Source: Bacteroidales bacterium UBA5342 (GTDB taxonomy: Bacteria; Bacteroidota; Bacteroidia; Bacteroidales; UBA5342). Taken from it: a DNA stretch of 45,823 nt. Shown piece by piece: positions 17,426-26,253 of the stretch. The stretch spans positions 51,111 to 96,933 of the forward strand of contig DHQI01000096.1 in the NCBI GenBank assembly GCA_002408065.1. The letters are read 5' to 3'. The position numbers were made by a program, and so were the translations under genes. The notes under the pieces are model-generated. The model had not been told where the DNA came from. It did no database searches and saw nothing but the letters and a program-made list of their open reading frames with translations. Every line of letters begins with the position of its first letter. Position 1 is the first letter of the stretch.

Positions 17426-18091
17426 ATGAAGTATTTTGCAGACACAGGTAAATTAGCAGAGATTGAGCATCTCTATTCTTATTTTCCAATGAGCGGTGTA
17501 ACGACCAATCCGTCTATTATTGCCCAAAGCGGCTTGCCACTAAGCAAAGCTATCGAAGGTATTCTGAAAATTATCGGCAATGATGCTATTCATATTCAGG
17601 TGCGTAGCGAACGTGCTGAGCAGATGATTGGAGAAGCAAAAAAATATAAAGCCTATTTTGATTTGGGTGATAACTATTATACCAAAATTCCGGTAACAGA
17701 ACAGGGAATTAAAGCCATCAAAATGGCTAAGGATGCGGGAATGAATGTCACCGCAACGGCTATTTTTACACAACAACAAGCTATTGTGGCAGCGGTAGCA
17801 GGAGCCGATTATGTAGCTCCTTATGTGAGTCGTTTGGATAATATTTCATCTCACGGTATAGAGGTCGTATCCAGCATTGTTCAGTGTATTGAAAATGCCA
17901 ACTTGCCGACACAAGTTTTAGCTGCCAGCTTTAAAACGGTCGATCAGGTTTATCGTGTTACCGAATGTGGTGCACACTCTGCAACGGTTAGCTACGACAT
18001 TTTAGAAGCTTTGCGTAAGCACCCTATGACTGATATCAGTATGGAGCAGTTTATGAAAGATGCTGCAACGTGTTATGATATTGAATTATAA
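17426..18091 (+). CDS. Fructose-6-phosphate aldolase-like (FSA/TalC) enzyme
   Basis: A 221-residue class I aldolase of the small transaldolase family. Schiff-base Lys87 is in 'TKIPVT'. The start 'MKYFADTGK', 'GVTTNPSII' and 'VLAASFKT' are typical. Two active-site positions look FSA-like rather than transaldolase-like: Gln58 in 'HIQV' (Glu in transaldolases) and Tyr133 in 'APYVSRLD' (Phe in transaldolases). Known FSA splits fructose 6-phosphate into dihydroxyacetone and glyceraldehyde 3-phosphate. I start at the ATG at 17426; the upstream ATG at 17378 lies within the promoter. It is the first gene of a long + strand cluster under GntR control. The true substrate is unproven. Confidence 0.85.
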   Translation: MKYFADTGKLAEIEHLYSYFPMSGVTTNPSIIAQSGLPLSKAIEGILKIIGNDAIHIQVRSERAEQMIGEAKKYKAYFDLGDNYYTKIPVTEQGIKAIKMAKDAGMNVTATAIFTQQQAIVAAVAGADYVAPYVSRLDNISSHGIEVVSSIVQCIENANLPTQVLAASFKTVDQVYRVTECGAHSATVSYDILEALRKHPMTDISMEQFMKDAATCYDIEL

Positions 18092-18204
18092 ATAAAATAA
18101 GACTACAGACAGAAGGATTTAAGACTAAAAGTCTTCCATTAAAAAATCAGAGTTCTTTTGTTCTGAGGTCTTTAAGTCTTTTTAACAAAACTTAACTAAA
18201 AAAA
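18092..18204 (+). promoter_or_regulatory. Leader before E2 with small hairpins
   Basis: AAGACT-aaa-AGTCTT (18121-18135) is a perfect 6-bp hairpin. The same AAGACT can pair with a second AGTCTT at 18175-18180, which runs into TTTTT. Between them, TCAGA (18147-18151) can pair with TCTGA (18162-18166). The layout resembles an attenuator but may only be a repetitive spacer. Confidence 0.3.
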
Positions 18205-19857
18205 ATGGCAACAACAGTAATTATGCCCCGGCAAGGGCAATCCGTAGAATCCTGTATCATTTCCGAATTTCACAAGAAAGTAGGGGATACTGTAGCAGTG
18301 GGAGATGTTCTATTCGAATACGAAACCGATAAAGCCTCGTTTCAGGAGGAGGCACAGGTGGCAGGTACTGTATTGGCTGTTTTTGCCGAAGAAGGTGACG
18401 AGATACCTGTGCTGGAGAATGTAATGGTTATAGGTGAAGCCGGTGAAACAGTAGACAGCCCGGCAGCACCAGCAGTCGTCGAAGAAGCTCCTGCTCCAAA
18501 AGTGGAAGCGGCTCCTAAAGCGGCACCTGTAGATTCTAATGCTACAGCTGTGATAATGCCTCGTCAGGGGCAATCAGTTGAATCATGTATTATTACAGAG
18601 TTTCATAAGAAAGTTGGCGATACTGTCGCTATTGGCGATGTGCTTTTCGAATACGAAACAGACAAAGCCTCTTTTCAGGAAGAAGCTCAAGTAGAAGGAA
18701 CCGTGTTAGCAGTATTTGCTGAGGACGGCGATGAAATACCTGTATTAGAGAATGTAATGCTTATTGGCGCTGAGGGTGATTCTATCGAAGGTTTTGCCGG
18801 TGCAGCTGCATCTGACGTGGCAGTGGCCGAAGAAGCTCCAAAGGCTGAAGCAAAAGCAGCAGCTCCTGTAGCAGCTCCAAAGGCTACAAGCGGAAAATCT
18901 ACTGGTTTTATATCTCCACGTGCTAAAAAGCTGGCTGATAAAGAAGGTGTAGACACTTCAGAGTTAGCTGGTAGTGGACCAAATGGACGCATCATTGAGC
19001 GCGATATTCAAGCTGCAGCTGCAGCGCAGCCTAAGGTGACACCACTGGCTAAGAAAGTGGCTGCTTCTGAAGCTTTGCCAATCGCAGAAAAAGGATCCGG
19101 ACTAGGTGGTGCTGTAAAAGCGAATGACCTGACAGCACCGGTTAATCCTGTTTATGGTGAAGATTCGGTGGTTGAAAAATTACCTAATATCCGTAAACTG
19201 ATTGCCAAAGCAATGCACGCATCGCTACAGAATTCTGCGCAGTTGACGCACCACCTTGGTGCAGATGCCCGTCAGTTGATGGCTATGCGTAAAAAAGTGA
19301 AAGCAGCTCTTGCAGATGGTTACCAACACAACCTGACATTGAATGATATGATCTGTTATGCGGTAATTCAAACCTTGAAAAAGTATCCTAATGTCAACGC
19401 TCACTTCTTAGGTGATTCGGTACGTAAGTTTAACAAAGTACATTTAGGATTGGCCGTAGATACAGAGCGCGGTTTGATGGTTCCAACCATTAAAAACGCT
19501 GATGATCTAAGCATACAAGGTCTTTCTTCTCAGATGAAACAATTGGCAAACGCTTGTAAGACCGGAAGCATTGATCCGGAATTGCTGAATTCAGAAGGCG
19601 CTTCATTTACGGTTTCTAACCTGGGTAATTACGGTGTCGAAATGTTTACGCCGGTGATTAACCTTCCACAGGTGGGTATCTTAGGGGTTAATACCATTGT
19701 GCCACGTGCGAAAGATTTAGGTGATGGCGTTTACGGTTTCGTACCTTACTTAGGCTTGAGTTTGACTTATGATCACCAGGCTTTGGATGGTGGCGAGGCT
19801 ACCCGCTTTGTGAAGGATGTTGCTAATGCAATCGAGAGTCTTGATTTTCAATTATAA
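18205..19857 (+). CDS. Dihydrolipoamide acyltransferase (E2) with two lipoyl domains
   Basis: The core of a 2-oxoacid-dehydrogenase-type complex, 550 residues. Two lipoyl domains (about 1-80 and 112-190) carry the lipoylated lysines Lys43 and Lys154 in 'YETDKASF'. Ala/Pro-rich linkers follow, then a peripheral-subunit-binding domain (234-268, 'FISPRAKKLADKEGVD') and the acyltransferase domain ending with His524/Asp528 in 'DHQALDGG'. The lipoyl domains are almost identical in protein but differ at many synonymous codons. E3 follows after about 21 nt and fused E1 after that, an order unlike the usual E1-E2-E3. Acyl specificity is not readable. Confidence 0.92.
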   Translation: MATTVIMPRQGQSVESCIISEFHKKVGDTVAVGDVLFEYETDKASFQEEAQVAGTVLAVFAEEGDEIPVLENVMVIGEAGETVDSPAAPAVVEEAPAPKVEAAPKAAPVDSNATAVIMPRQGQSVESCIITEFHKKVGDTVAIGDVLFEYETDKASFQEEAQVEGTVLAVFAEDGDEIPVLENVMLIGAEGDSIEGFAGAAASDVAVAEEAPKAEAKAAAPVAAPKATSGKSTGFISPRAKKLADKEGVDTSELAGSGPNGRIIERDIQAAAAAQPKVTPLAKKVAASEALPIAEKGSGLGGAVKANDLTAPVNPVYGEDSVVEKLPNIRKLIAKAMHASLQNSAQLTHHLGADARQLMAMRKKVKAALADGYQHNLTLNDMICYAVIQTLKKYPNVNAHFLGDSVRKFNKVHLGLAVDTERGLMVPTIKNADDLSIQGLSSQMKQLANACKTGSIDPELLNSEGASFTVSNLGNYGVEMFTPVINLPQVGILGVNTIVPRAKDLGDGVYGFVPYLGLSLTYDHQALDGGEATRFVKDVANAIESLDFQL

Positions 19858-19878
19858 ACCATATTCAATAATAATACG

Positions 19879-21240
19879 ATGAAATTTGATTTAGCAATTA
19901 TTGGTGGAGGACCTGGTGGATATGTAGCAGCCGAACGTGCTGGCGCTAAAGGCTTAAAAGTGGTTCTTTTTGAAAAAAAATCATTGGGGGGTGTCTGTCT
20001 TAACGAAGGATGTATCCCAACTAAAACATTACTATACAGTGCAAAAGTATATGATACAGCTAAGACGGGTGCCAAATATGGTATCGCAGCTGAAGGCGTA
20101 TCTTTTGATTATGGAAAAGTAGCTAAACGCAAAGACAAAGTGGTAAAAAAACTTGTTGGTGGCGTAGGGGCTAAGATGAAAAGTTTTGGTGTAACAGTGG
20201 TGAAAGAGTCTGCAATGATTCAGGGCCGCAACACTGATGGTATTTCCATCGCTGCAGGTGGTGATGCTTACTTGGCTGCCAATCTGCTTATCTGTACAGG
20301 TTCTGAGGCTTTTGTGCCACCGATTCCCGGTTTGGATCCTAAGGCAGATAACATCTTGACTAACCGTGAAATTCTTGATCTTAAAGAACTTCCTAAGTCT
20401 CTAGTCATCATTGGTGGTGGCGTTATCGGAATGGAGTTTGCCAGTATGTACAGTAGCTTCGGTGTAGAAGTTACGGTAATAGAAATGATGGATAAAATCT
20501 TGGGCGAAATGGATGCCGAGATGAGCAAGATGTTGCAAGATATTTATGCTAAGCGCGGTGTTAAATTTGAATTGGGTGCTCGTGTAACCGAAATCAAAGG
20601 TGATGAAGTAATCTATGACAAAGAAGGCACTGCTTCTGTAAAAGCTGAAGCTATTCTTGTCAGTGTAGGCCGCCGTCCGGTAACACAAGGCTTCGGACTG
20701 GAAAACTTGGGAGTAGAACTTTTTAAAGGAGGCATCAAGGTGACTGATAAAATGCAAACTAACATTCCTAACGTGTATGCTGCAGGTGATGTGACGGGTT
20801 TCTCTCTTTTGGCTCATACTGCTAGCCGTGAAGGCGAAGTGGTGGTTAATAACCTGACTGGCCGCGAAGATGTGATGCGTTACAACGCTATCCCGGGAGT
20901 TGTTTATACTAATCCTGAAATTTCAGGTGTGGGACACACCGAAAAGACGGCTAAAGCTGCCGGAATAGATTATAAAATAGCACAATTGCCGATGGCTTAT
21001 GCCGGACGTTTCGTCGCCGAAAACGAAGGTGGCGCCGGTGTGTGTAAAGTGCTTGTAGGGGCTAAATATGGCGAAGTAATTGGTGTTCATATGTTGGGTA
21101 ACCCATCCAGCGAGATGATATATGGTGCCTGTATGGCCATAGAGGCTGAAATGACCTTAACTGAACTTGAAGAAGTCGTTTTCCCTCACCCTACTGTGTC
21201 CGAAATATTCAAAGAAACAGTATTCTCATTTAATCATTAA
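19879..21240 (+). CDS. lpdA: Dihydrolipoyl dehydrogenase (E3)
   Basis: A flavoprotein of 453 residues that reoxidises dihydrolipoamide with NAD+. The FAD site is 'IIGGGPGGYVAAERA', the redox disulfide Cys40/Cys45 is in 'GVCLNEGCIPTK', and the NAD site is 'VIIGGGVIGMEFASMYSSFG'. 'TNIPNVYAAGDVTG' precedes the dimerisation domain, and His437/Glu442 in 'PHPTVSE' form the catalytic dyad. All key residues are present. It lies directly after E2 and is separated from E1 by a 108-nt gap that holds a large inverted repeat, so expression of E1 may be adjusted separately. Confidence 0.95.
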   Translation: MKFDLAIIGGGPGGYVAAERAGAKGLKVVLFEKKSLGGVCLNEGCIPTKTLLYSAKVYDTAKTGAKYGIAAEGVSFDYGKVAKRKDKVVKKLVGGVGAKMKSFGVTVVKESAMIQGRNTDGISIAAGGDAYLAANLLICTGSEAFVPPIPGLDPKADNILTNREILDLKELPKSLVIIGGGVIGMEFASMYSSFGVEVTVIEMMDKILGEMDAEMSKMLQDIYAKRGVKFELGARVTEIKGDEVIYDKEGTASVKAEAILVSVGRRPVTQGFGLENLGVELFKGGIKVTDKMQTNIPNVYAAGDVTGFSLLAHTASREGEVVVNNLTGREDVMRYNAIPGVVYTNPEISGVGHTEKTAKAAGIDYKIAQLPMAYAGRFVAENEGGAGVCKVLVGAKYGEVIGVHMLGNPSSEMIYGACMAIEAEMTLTELEEVVFPHPTVSEIFKETVFSFNH

Positions 21241-21264
21241 GATAATCAAAACATTATAAAAAAG

Positions 21265-21342
21265 ACCTTCTTTATTTCCCATCGAACCAACGACATCTAA
21301 TTACAATCTATAGGTGGGAATTAAAGAAGGTATTAATACCTT
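21265..21342 (+). promoter_or_regulatory. Overlapping hairpins in the lpdA-E1 gap
   Basis: A 17-nt arm (21265-21281) pairs with 21315-21331 with a single mismatch, across a loop of 33 nt. The last five bases of the 3' arm (AAGGT, 21327-21331) also belong to a perfect 16-bp palindrome, AAGGTATTAATACCTT (21327-21342), ending 6 nt before the E1 ATG. The two structures exclude each other at AAGGT. This could be a processing site, an attenuator or a translation switch. Confidence 0.45.
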
Positions 21343-21348
21343 AAAGCT

Positions 21349-23817
21349 ATGCCAAAGAGTCAATTTTTAGATCCTAAAGAGGTCAGAAAAGCGTCGGTTT
21401 TAGAATTTAAACCGATTATGGTCAATCAATACAACAAAAGTATTGAGGACGAAAAAGAAAACTTCAGTACCGAAGATTTCAAACGTATCTATCACGATAT
21501 GGTGGTGATTCGTGAATTCGAAACTATGCTTAACTTGATTAAGACAACTAATGGTTACGAAGGAATCGAGTACAACCACCCTGGTCCTGCTCACCTTTCT
21601 ATTGGTCAGGAAGCTGCTGCCGTTGGTATGGCGTATACTTTGGATACCGATGACTTTATCTTTGGTTCGCACCGTAGCCACGGTGAAATCTTTGCTAAAG
21701 GTTTGAGTGCTATCGAAAAACTTTCTGATAAAGAACTTATCGAAGTAATGGAAGAGTTTTTAGGTGGTGCTATTTACAATGTTGTAAAAGTAGATTTTGA
21801 AGGTACAACCAAAGAGTTGGCGCGCAAATTCTTAGTGTATGGTGCCTTGGCAGAGATGTTTGCCCGTGAGACGGGTTTTAACAAAGGTCTTGGTGGTAGT
21901 ATGCACACCTTCTTTACACCTTTTGGTATCTATCCTAACAATGCCATTGTAGGTGGGTCGGGTGACATTGCAGTGGGTGCTGCATTATACAAAAAAGTAA
22001 ACCGTAAGCCTGGTATCGTAGTGGCTAATATCGGTGATGCTTCTATGGCTTGTGGTCCGGTTTGGGAAGGTTTAGCTTTCGCTTCTATGGATCAGTTCAA
22101 CGAGCTGTGGGAAGGTGATATGAAAGGTGGTCTTCCATTAGTGATAAATATCATGAATAACCAATACGGTATGGGTGGTCAAACCTGTGGTGAAACGATG
22201 GGTTATAAGATTGCTGCTCGTATTGGTGCTGGTGTCAACGAAGATCAAATGCACGCAGAACGTGTAGATGGTTATAATCCACTTGCTGTGATTGATGCTT
22301 ACAAACGTAAGCGCGAAATCTTAGAAGAAAAACGTGGTCCTGTGTTACTTGACGTATTGACTTACCGTTACAGTGGTCACTCGCCTTCTGATGCTTCTTC
22401 ATACCGTTCTAAAGAAGAGGTAGAAGCTTGGGAAGCTGTGGATTGTATCAAGTCGTTTGGCGAAGAGTTGATTAAAGCAAAAGTTTGTAAGCAAGCAGAT
22501 CTTGATGCGATTACTGCTGATGTAAAAGCGGTATTGTTAGACTCTTTCAAATTAGCCATCAACGATGAGATATCTCCTCGCATGGATATGGAAAAATATC
22601 CTGAGCAAATTGGTGAAATGACCTTCTCTAATGAGTCTGTAGATAGCTTTGGTGATGCTACACCTGACGTGAATGAGAAAATGGAAGACAATATGCGTGT
22701 GAAGCAAATAGCCCGCAAAGAGCGCTTTGCTTTAGATGCTAATGGTAAGCCTTTCTCTAAAATGAAACAATACCAATTGCGTGATGGTATCTTTGAAGCA
22801 ATGATTGACCGTTTCTACAAAGATTCTTCATTGATTGCTTATGGTGAGGAAAACCGTGACTGGGGTGGCGCATTTGCCGTTTACCGTGGTCTTACTGAGG
22901 CGCTTCCTTATCACCGCCTGTTTAACTCTCCTATCTCTGAGGCGTCTATCATTGGTACCGCTATTGGTTATGCGATGTGTGGTGGTCGTGTAGTGCCGGA
23001 GATTATGTACTGTGACTTCCTAGGTCGTTGTGGTGATGAGGTGTTGAACCAGTTGCCTAAATGGCAAGCGATGTCTGGTAACGTCCTTAAAATGCCAGTA
23101 GTTATCCGTGTATCTGTAGGGTCTAAGTATGGTGCTCAGCACTCGCAGGACTGGACTTCTCTAGTGGCACATATCCCAGGCTTGAAAGTGGTATTCCCGG
23201 TAACACCTTATGATGCTAAAGGTTTGATGAACTCAGCACTTCAAGGTAGTGATCCTGTGATCTTCTTCGAGTCGCAACGCATTTACGATATCGGTGAGCA
23301 ATTCCAAGAGCAAGGGGTGCCAGAAGAATATTATGAAATTCCATTAGGACAGTCAGATATCAAACGTGAAGGTTCTGATGTAACGATTTTAACCATTGGT
23401 GCTACTTTATACCGTGCCCTTGAGGCAGCAGAGAAATTAGAGAAAGAACATGGTATTTCTGCTGAGGTGATTGACGCACGCTCTATCGTACCATTTGACT
23501 ATACACAAGTGATCGAGTCTGTGAAAAAGACAGGTCGTGTGATTGTTTCTGGTGATGCTTCTAACCGTGGTTCTTTCTTGAATGACCTGGCGCGTAACAT
23601 TACCGAACTAGCATTCGACTATCTTGATGCGCCTCCGGTAGTAGTCGGTTCTCGTAACTGGATTACGCCTGCTTATGAGCTGGAAGAAACATTCTTCCCT
23701 CAGGCAGACTGGTTCTTGGATGCTATCCACCAAAAAATTGTTCCTTTGGAAGGATATACACCAAATCAGAACTTTACCGAGCTCGAGCAAATACGCCGTG
23801 CTAAGGAAGGTATTTAA
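21349..23817 (+). CDS. Fused E1 alpha-beta thiamine-dependent dehydrogenase
   Basis: An 822-residue fusion of E1 alpha (about 60-430) and E1 beta (about 470-820), which decarboxylates or cleaves its substrate with thiamine diphosphate and passes the acyl group to E2. Alpha motifs: 'FIFGSHRSHGE', 'GLGGSMHTFF', 'LTYRYSGHSPSDASSYRS'. Beta motifs: 'AYGEENRDWGGAF', 'NSPISEASIIGTAIGYA', 'YGAQHSQDW'. The thiamine motif is unusual: Gly229-Asp230-Ala231 instead of GDG, with 38 residues before Asn270-Asn271 where about 26 are usual, owing to an insertion around 'FNELWEGDMKGG'. The substrate (pyruvate, another 2-oxoacid, or a hydroxyketone as in acetoin dehydrogenase) is open. Confidence 0.88.
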   Translation: MPKSQFLDPKEVRKASVLEFKPIMVNQYNKSIEDEKENFSTEDFKRIYHDMVVIREFETMLNLIKTTNGYEGIEYNHPGPAHLSIGQEAAAVGMAYTLDTDDFIFGSHRSHGEIFAKGLSAIEKLSDKELIEVMEEFLGGAIYNVVKVDFEGTTKELARKFLVYGALAEMFARETGFNKGLGGSMHTFFTPFGIYPNNAIVGGSGDIAVGAALYKKVNRKPGIVVANIGDASMACGPVWEGLAFASMDQFNELWEGDMKGGLPLVINIMNNQYGMGGQTCGETMGYKIAARIGAGVNEDQMHAERVDGYNPLAVIDAYKRKREILEEKRGPVLLDVLTYRYSGHSPSDASSYRSKEEVEAWEAVDCIKSFGEELIKAKVCKQADLDAITADVKAVLLDSFKLAINDEISPRMDMEKYPEQIGEMTFSNESVDSFGDATPDVNEKMEDNMRVKQIARKERFALDANGKPFSKMKQYQLRDGIFEAMIDRFYKDSSLIAYGEENRDWGGAFAVYRGLTEALPYHRLFNSPISEASIIGTAIGYAMCGGRVVPEIMYCDFLGRCGDEVLNQLPKWQAMSGNVLKMPVVIRVSVGSKYGAQHSQDWTSLVAHIPGLKVVFPVTPYDAKGLMNSALQGSDPVIFFESQRIYDIGEQFQEQGVPEEYYEIPLGQSDIKREGSDVTILTIGATLYRALEAAEKLEKEHGISAEVIDARSIVPFDYTQVIESVKKTGRVIVSGDASNRGSFLNDLARNITELAFDYLDAPPVVVGSRNWITPAYELEETFFPQADWFLDAIHQKIVPLEGYTPNQNFTELEQIRRAKEGI

Positions 23818-23835
23818 ATAATGACGAATTTTAGA

Positions 23836-23943
23836 ATTATGAATTACGAATTTTCTGGTCTACAGTTTAATTCGTAATTCGTAATCAACAATTCGTAATT
23901 CGTATTTAACAATTCGTAATTCGTATTTAACAATTCGTAATTG
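23836..23943. repeat. 21-bp tandem repeat array between E1 and the PHP gene
   Basis: Two exact 21-bp units (23887-23907 and 23908-23928), a third truncated one (23929-23943) and a degenerate one before them are built from AATTCGT words. The inverted word (GAATTACGAATT) occurs at 23840-23851. The array ends 3 nt before the PHP start codon. It has no spacers, so it is not a CRISPR. Confidence 0.85.
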
Positions 23944-23946
23944 ATT

Positions 23947-25098
23947 ATGGAAATTTTAAACGTCAACGGACACTTACATACGCCTTACTCTTTCTGTGCT
24001 TTTGACAGCATAGAGCAAGCTGTGGCTATGGCTAAAGAGGAAGGCATCGCGGCTATTGGTATTAACGATTTTTTCACCACCGATGGATATGACGAGTGGG
24101 ATAAACTATGTAGAGCCAACGGCATAGCACCTATATTTAACTTTGAATTTATCGGCGTTAGTGTAGAGGAACAGGCTAAAGGTATTCGCATCAATGACCC
24201 CGGAAATCCTGGACGTGTGTATATGAGTGGAAAGGGACTTAAGCATCCTTTTTCTTTGGATGAGCCCTATGCTTCGCAATTTGATAAAGTTAAAAGAGAT
24301 GCCAATGTGCAGTCACAATTGATGTGCGATAAGCTGAATTCGCACCTTAATATGGTACAAGCTGGATTTCAGATTTCATTTACATACATTTTGGAACACC
24401 TGACCAAAGGAATGGTGCGTGAACGTCATATAGCTCAGGCTTTGCGCGAAAAAATCTTCCAAGTTGAAGCATCGGCTGAGGCGCGTAAGGCTCTCTTAGA
24501 AAAAGTCTACAACGGCAAAGCACAAAATGCTCCCATGGATGATGCTGCTGCTTTGGAAAATGAAATACGCGGAGCCTTGCTTAAAGCAGGTGGCGCGGCT
24601 TTTATACCTGAAGATCCGGAATCGTTTTTACCTATGGATACGGTACGTTCTATCATCCTGAATGGTGGTGGTATGCCTACTTATCCTTTGTTAGGTAATG
24701 CTTTGAAAGGGGACTATACGGAATTTGAAGCAGACAAAGTGGCTCTGCTTGAGACCCTGAAAAGCAAAGGATTCTATGCTGTGGAATTCATCACCTCGCG
24801 CAATACCACTGCGATGCTTGAGGAGTATGCCGGATTCTTTGTGGAAAATGGTTTTGTAGTGACATTTGGTAGTGAACACAATACTCCTGCTATGGAGCCA
24901 ATAACACTCTCTACGGCAGATGATAAAGGCTTAAGTCCTTTATTGAAGAAAATCAATTATGAAGGAGCTTGTATTACTGTTGCTCATCAGGCTTTGGTTG
25001 TTGAAGGTAAACAGGGCTGGCTAGATGCAGACGGTAAGGCTGATGCTTCTAAATATGATGATTTCGTGAAACTTGGAGATTCAATTATAAAAGGATAA
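23947..25098 (+). CDS. PHP-domain metal-dependent hydrolase-like protein
   Basis: A 383-residue protein with a PHP-type N-terminus: 'NGHLHTPYSFCAFDSIEQAVAMAKEEGIAAIGINDF' (read in parts) gives the HxH motif and the strand after it. Further metal-ligand candidates are in 'IFNFEFIG' and the late 'FGSEHNTPAMEP'. PHP proteins are usually phosphoesterases (histidinol phosphatase, polymerase proofreading) binding two or three metal ions. No family name is evident for this long version. I start at the ATG at 23947, after the tandem repeats, rather than the TTG at 23941. Its place in the cluster suggests action on a phosphorylated intermediate (inference). Confidence 0.7.
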   Translation: MEILNVNGHLHTPYSFCAFDSIEQAVAMAKEEGIAAIGINDFFTTDGYDEWDKLCRANGIAPIFNFEFIGVSVEEQAKGIRINDPGNPGRVYMSGKGLKHPFSLDEPYASQFDKVKRDANVQSQLMCDKLNSHLNMVQAGFQISFTYILEHLTKGMVRERHIAQALREKIFQVEASAEARKALLEKVYNGKAQNAPMDDAAALENEIRGALLKAGGAAFIPEDPESFLPMDTVRSIILNGGGMPTYPLLGNALKGDYTEFEADKVALLETLKSKGFYAVEFITSRNTTAMLEEYAGFFVENGFVVTFGSEHNTPAMEPITLSTADDKGLSPLLKKINYEGACITVAHQALVVEGKQGWLDADGKADASKYDDFVKLGDSIIKG

Positions 25099-25138
25099 TA
25101 GCTAAAGGCTAAGAGCCAATAGCTAATAGCATAAAAAA

Positions 25139-26248
25139 ATGAAAAACTTAAAAACCATACTCCCTGCCTTGCGTATGACGCTATCGCAGGATCAACTGAT
25201 CAACTGCCGTTATGTAGCAGATGCAAGTGAAGCTCTTTTGGCTAAAGCCAAAGAAGTCATTGCAGATGACCTGACAGATGATGAAAACATTAAGGCATTA
25301 ACCGCAGGAATGGCCTTGCCTTTTGCCTTAAAAACGTCTGATAACGAAGCTATAGTGGTGGCATCAACAGCCGCTGATATTGATAACTTTATTGCCGACA
25401 AAGATACTGCCGGAGTTTATGGCGGACGTATGAAAGGCCGCGTGGTAGTGATTACCGGTGGAGCGCAAGGTTTTGGTGGTGGTGTGGCTGACGAAATGTT
25501 TGCTGAGGGCGCTAATATTGTTGTGGCTGACCTTAACGAAGAGCTGGGTAATGCTAAGGCTGAAGCCTTGAATGCTACTTCGGATACTAACTGTGCTGTT
25601 TTTGCTAAAGTAGATGTGTCGGATGCCGAATCAGTAGAACAAATGGTGCTGGAAACGGTGAGTTATTTTGGTGGTTTAGATTGTTTTATAAGTAATGCTG
25701 GCGTGTTGCGTGCTGGAGGTTTGGATGAAATGGATGCCAAGACTTTTGATTTTATGACTAAAGTCAATTATACCGGCTATTTCAACTGTGCCAAATATGC
25801 TTCGGAAATAATGAAAACGCAATATGCTTATGACAACAGTCATTTTGCTGATATTATTCAAATTAACTCGAAGTCTGGCTTGAAAGGAAGTAATAAAAAC
25901 TTTGCTTACGCAGGCGGTAAATTTGGTGGTATTGGTTTGACTCAGTCGTTTGCTATGGAATTGATGCCTAGCCGTATCAAAGTAAATTCTATCTGTCCGG
26001 GTAACTTCTTTGACGGACCTTTATGGTCTGACCCTAAAAATGGTTTGTTTGTTCAATACCTGAATGCCGGCAAAGTAAAAGGAGCTAAAACAATCGAAGA
26101 TGTTAAAGCTTTTTACGAAGCACAGGTGCCTGCTGGTCGTGGCTGTGAAGCCATCGATGTTGTACGTGCCATCTATTATGTGATAGAGCAAGAGTATGAG
26201 ACAGGACAGGCTGTGCCGGTCACGGGTGGTCAGAATATGTTAAACTAG
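25139..26248 (+). CDS. SDR oxidoreductase with N-terminal extension (sorbitol-6-phosphate dehydrogenase-like)
   Basis: A 369-residue NAD-type short-chain dehydrogenase. The first about 100 residues are an extension not found in simple SDRs. The Rossmann motif 'VVITGGAQGFGGGVAD' starts near residue 104. The acidic residue after strand two ('NIVVADLNEEL') suggests NAD rather than NADP. 'FISNAGVL', Ser in 'INSKSGLKG' and 'YAGGK' give the catalytic Asn-Ser-Tyr-Lys set, and the end 'GQAVPVTGGQNML' is typical. It resembles polyol-phosphate dehydrogenases of the SorD kind (resemblance by eye). With the SorE-like enzyme two genes later it suggests polyol/ketose phosphate interconversion. Repeat copy A follows directly. 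Confidence 0.8.
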   Translation: MKNLKTILPALRMTLSQDQLINCRYVADASEALLAKAKEVIADDLTDDENIKALTAGMALPFALKTSDNEAIVVASTAADIDNFIADKDTAGVYGGRMKGRVVVITGGAQGFGGGVADEMFAEGANIVVADLNEELGNAKAEALNATSDTNCAVFAKVDVSDAESVEQMVLETVSYFGGLDCFISNAGVLRAGGLDEMDAKTFDFMTKVNYTGYFNCAKYASEIMKTQYAYDNSHFADIIQINSKSGLKGSNKNFAYAGGKFGGIGLTQSFAMELMPSRIKVNSICPGNFFDGPLWSDPKNGLFVQYLNAGKVKGAKTIEDVKAFYEAQVPAGRGCEAIDVVRAIYYVIEQEYETGQAVPVTGGQNMLN

Positions 26249-26253
26249 TGTCT

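Noticed and set aside
17426..18091. Sulfoquinovose (sulfo-TAL) pathway
   Set aside because: A transaldolase-type gene alone is not enough. No sulfoquinovosidase, isomerase or sulfolactaldehyde enzyme is present, and the active-site residues look FSA-like.
23870..23943. Possible CRISPR array
   Set aside because: The 21-bp units touch each other with no spacers, only about three copies exist, and no cas gene is near.
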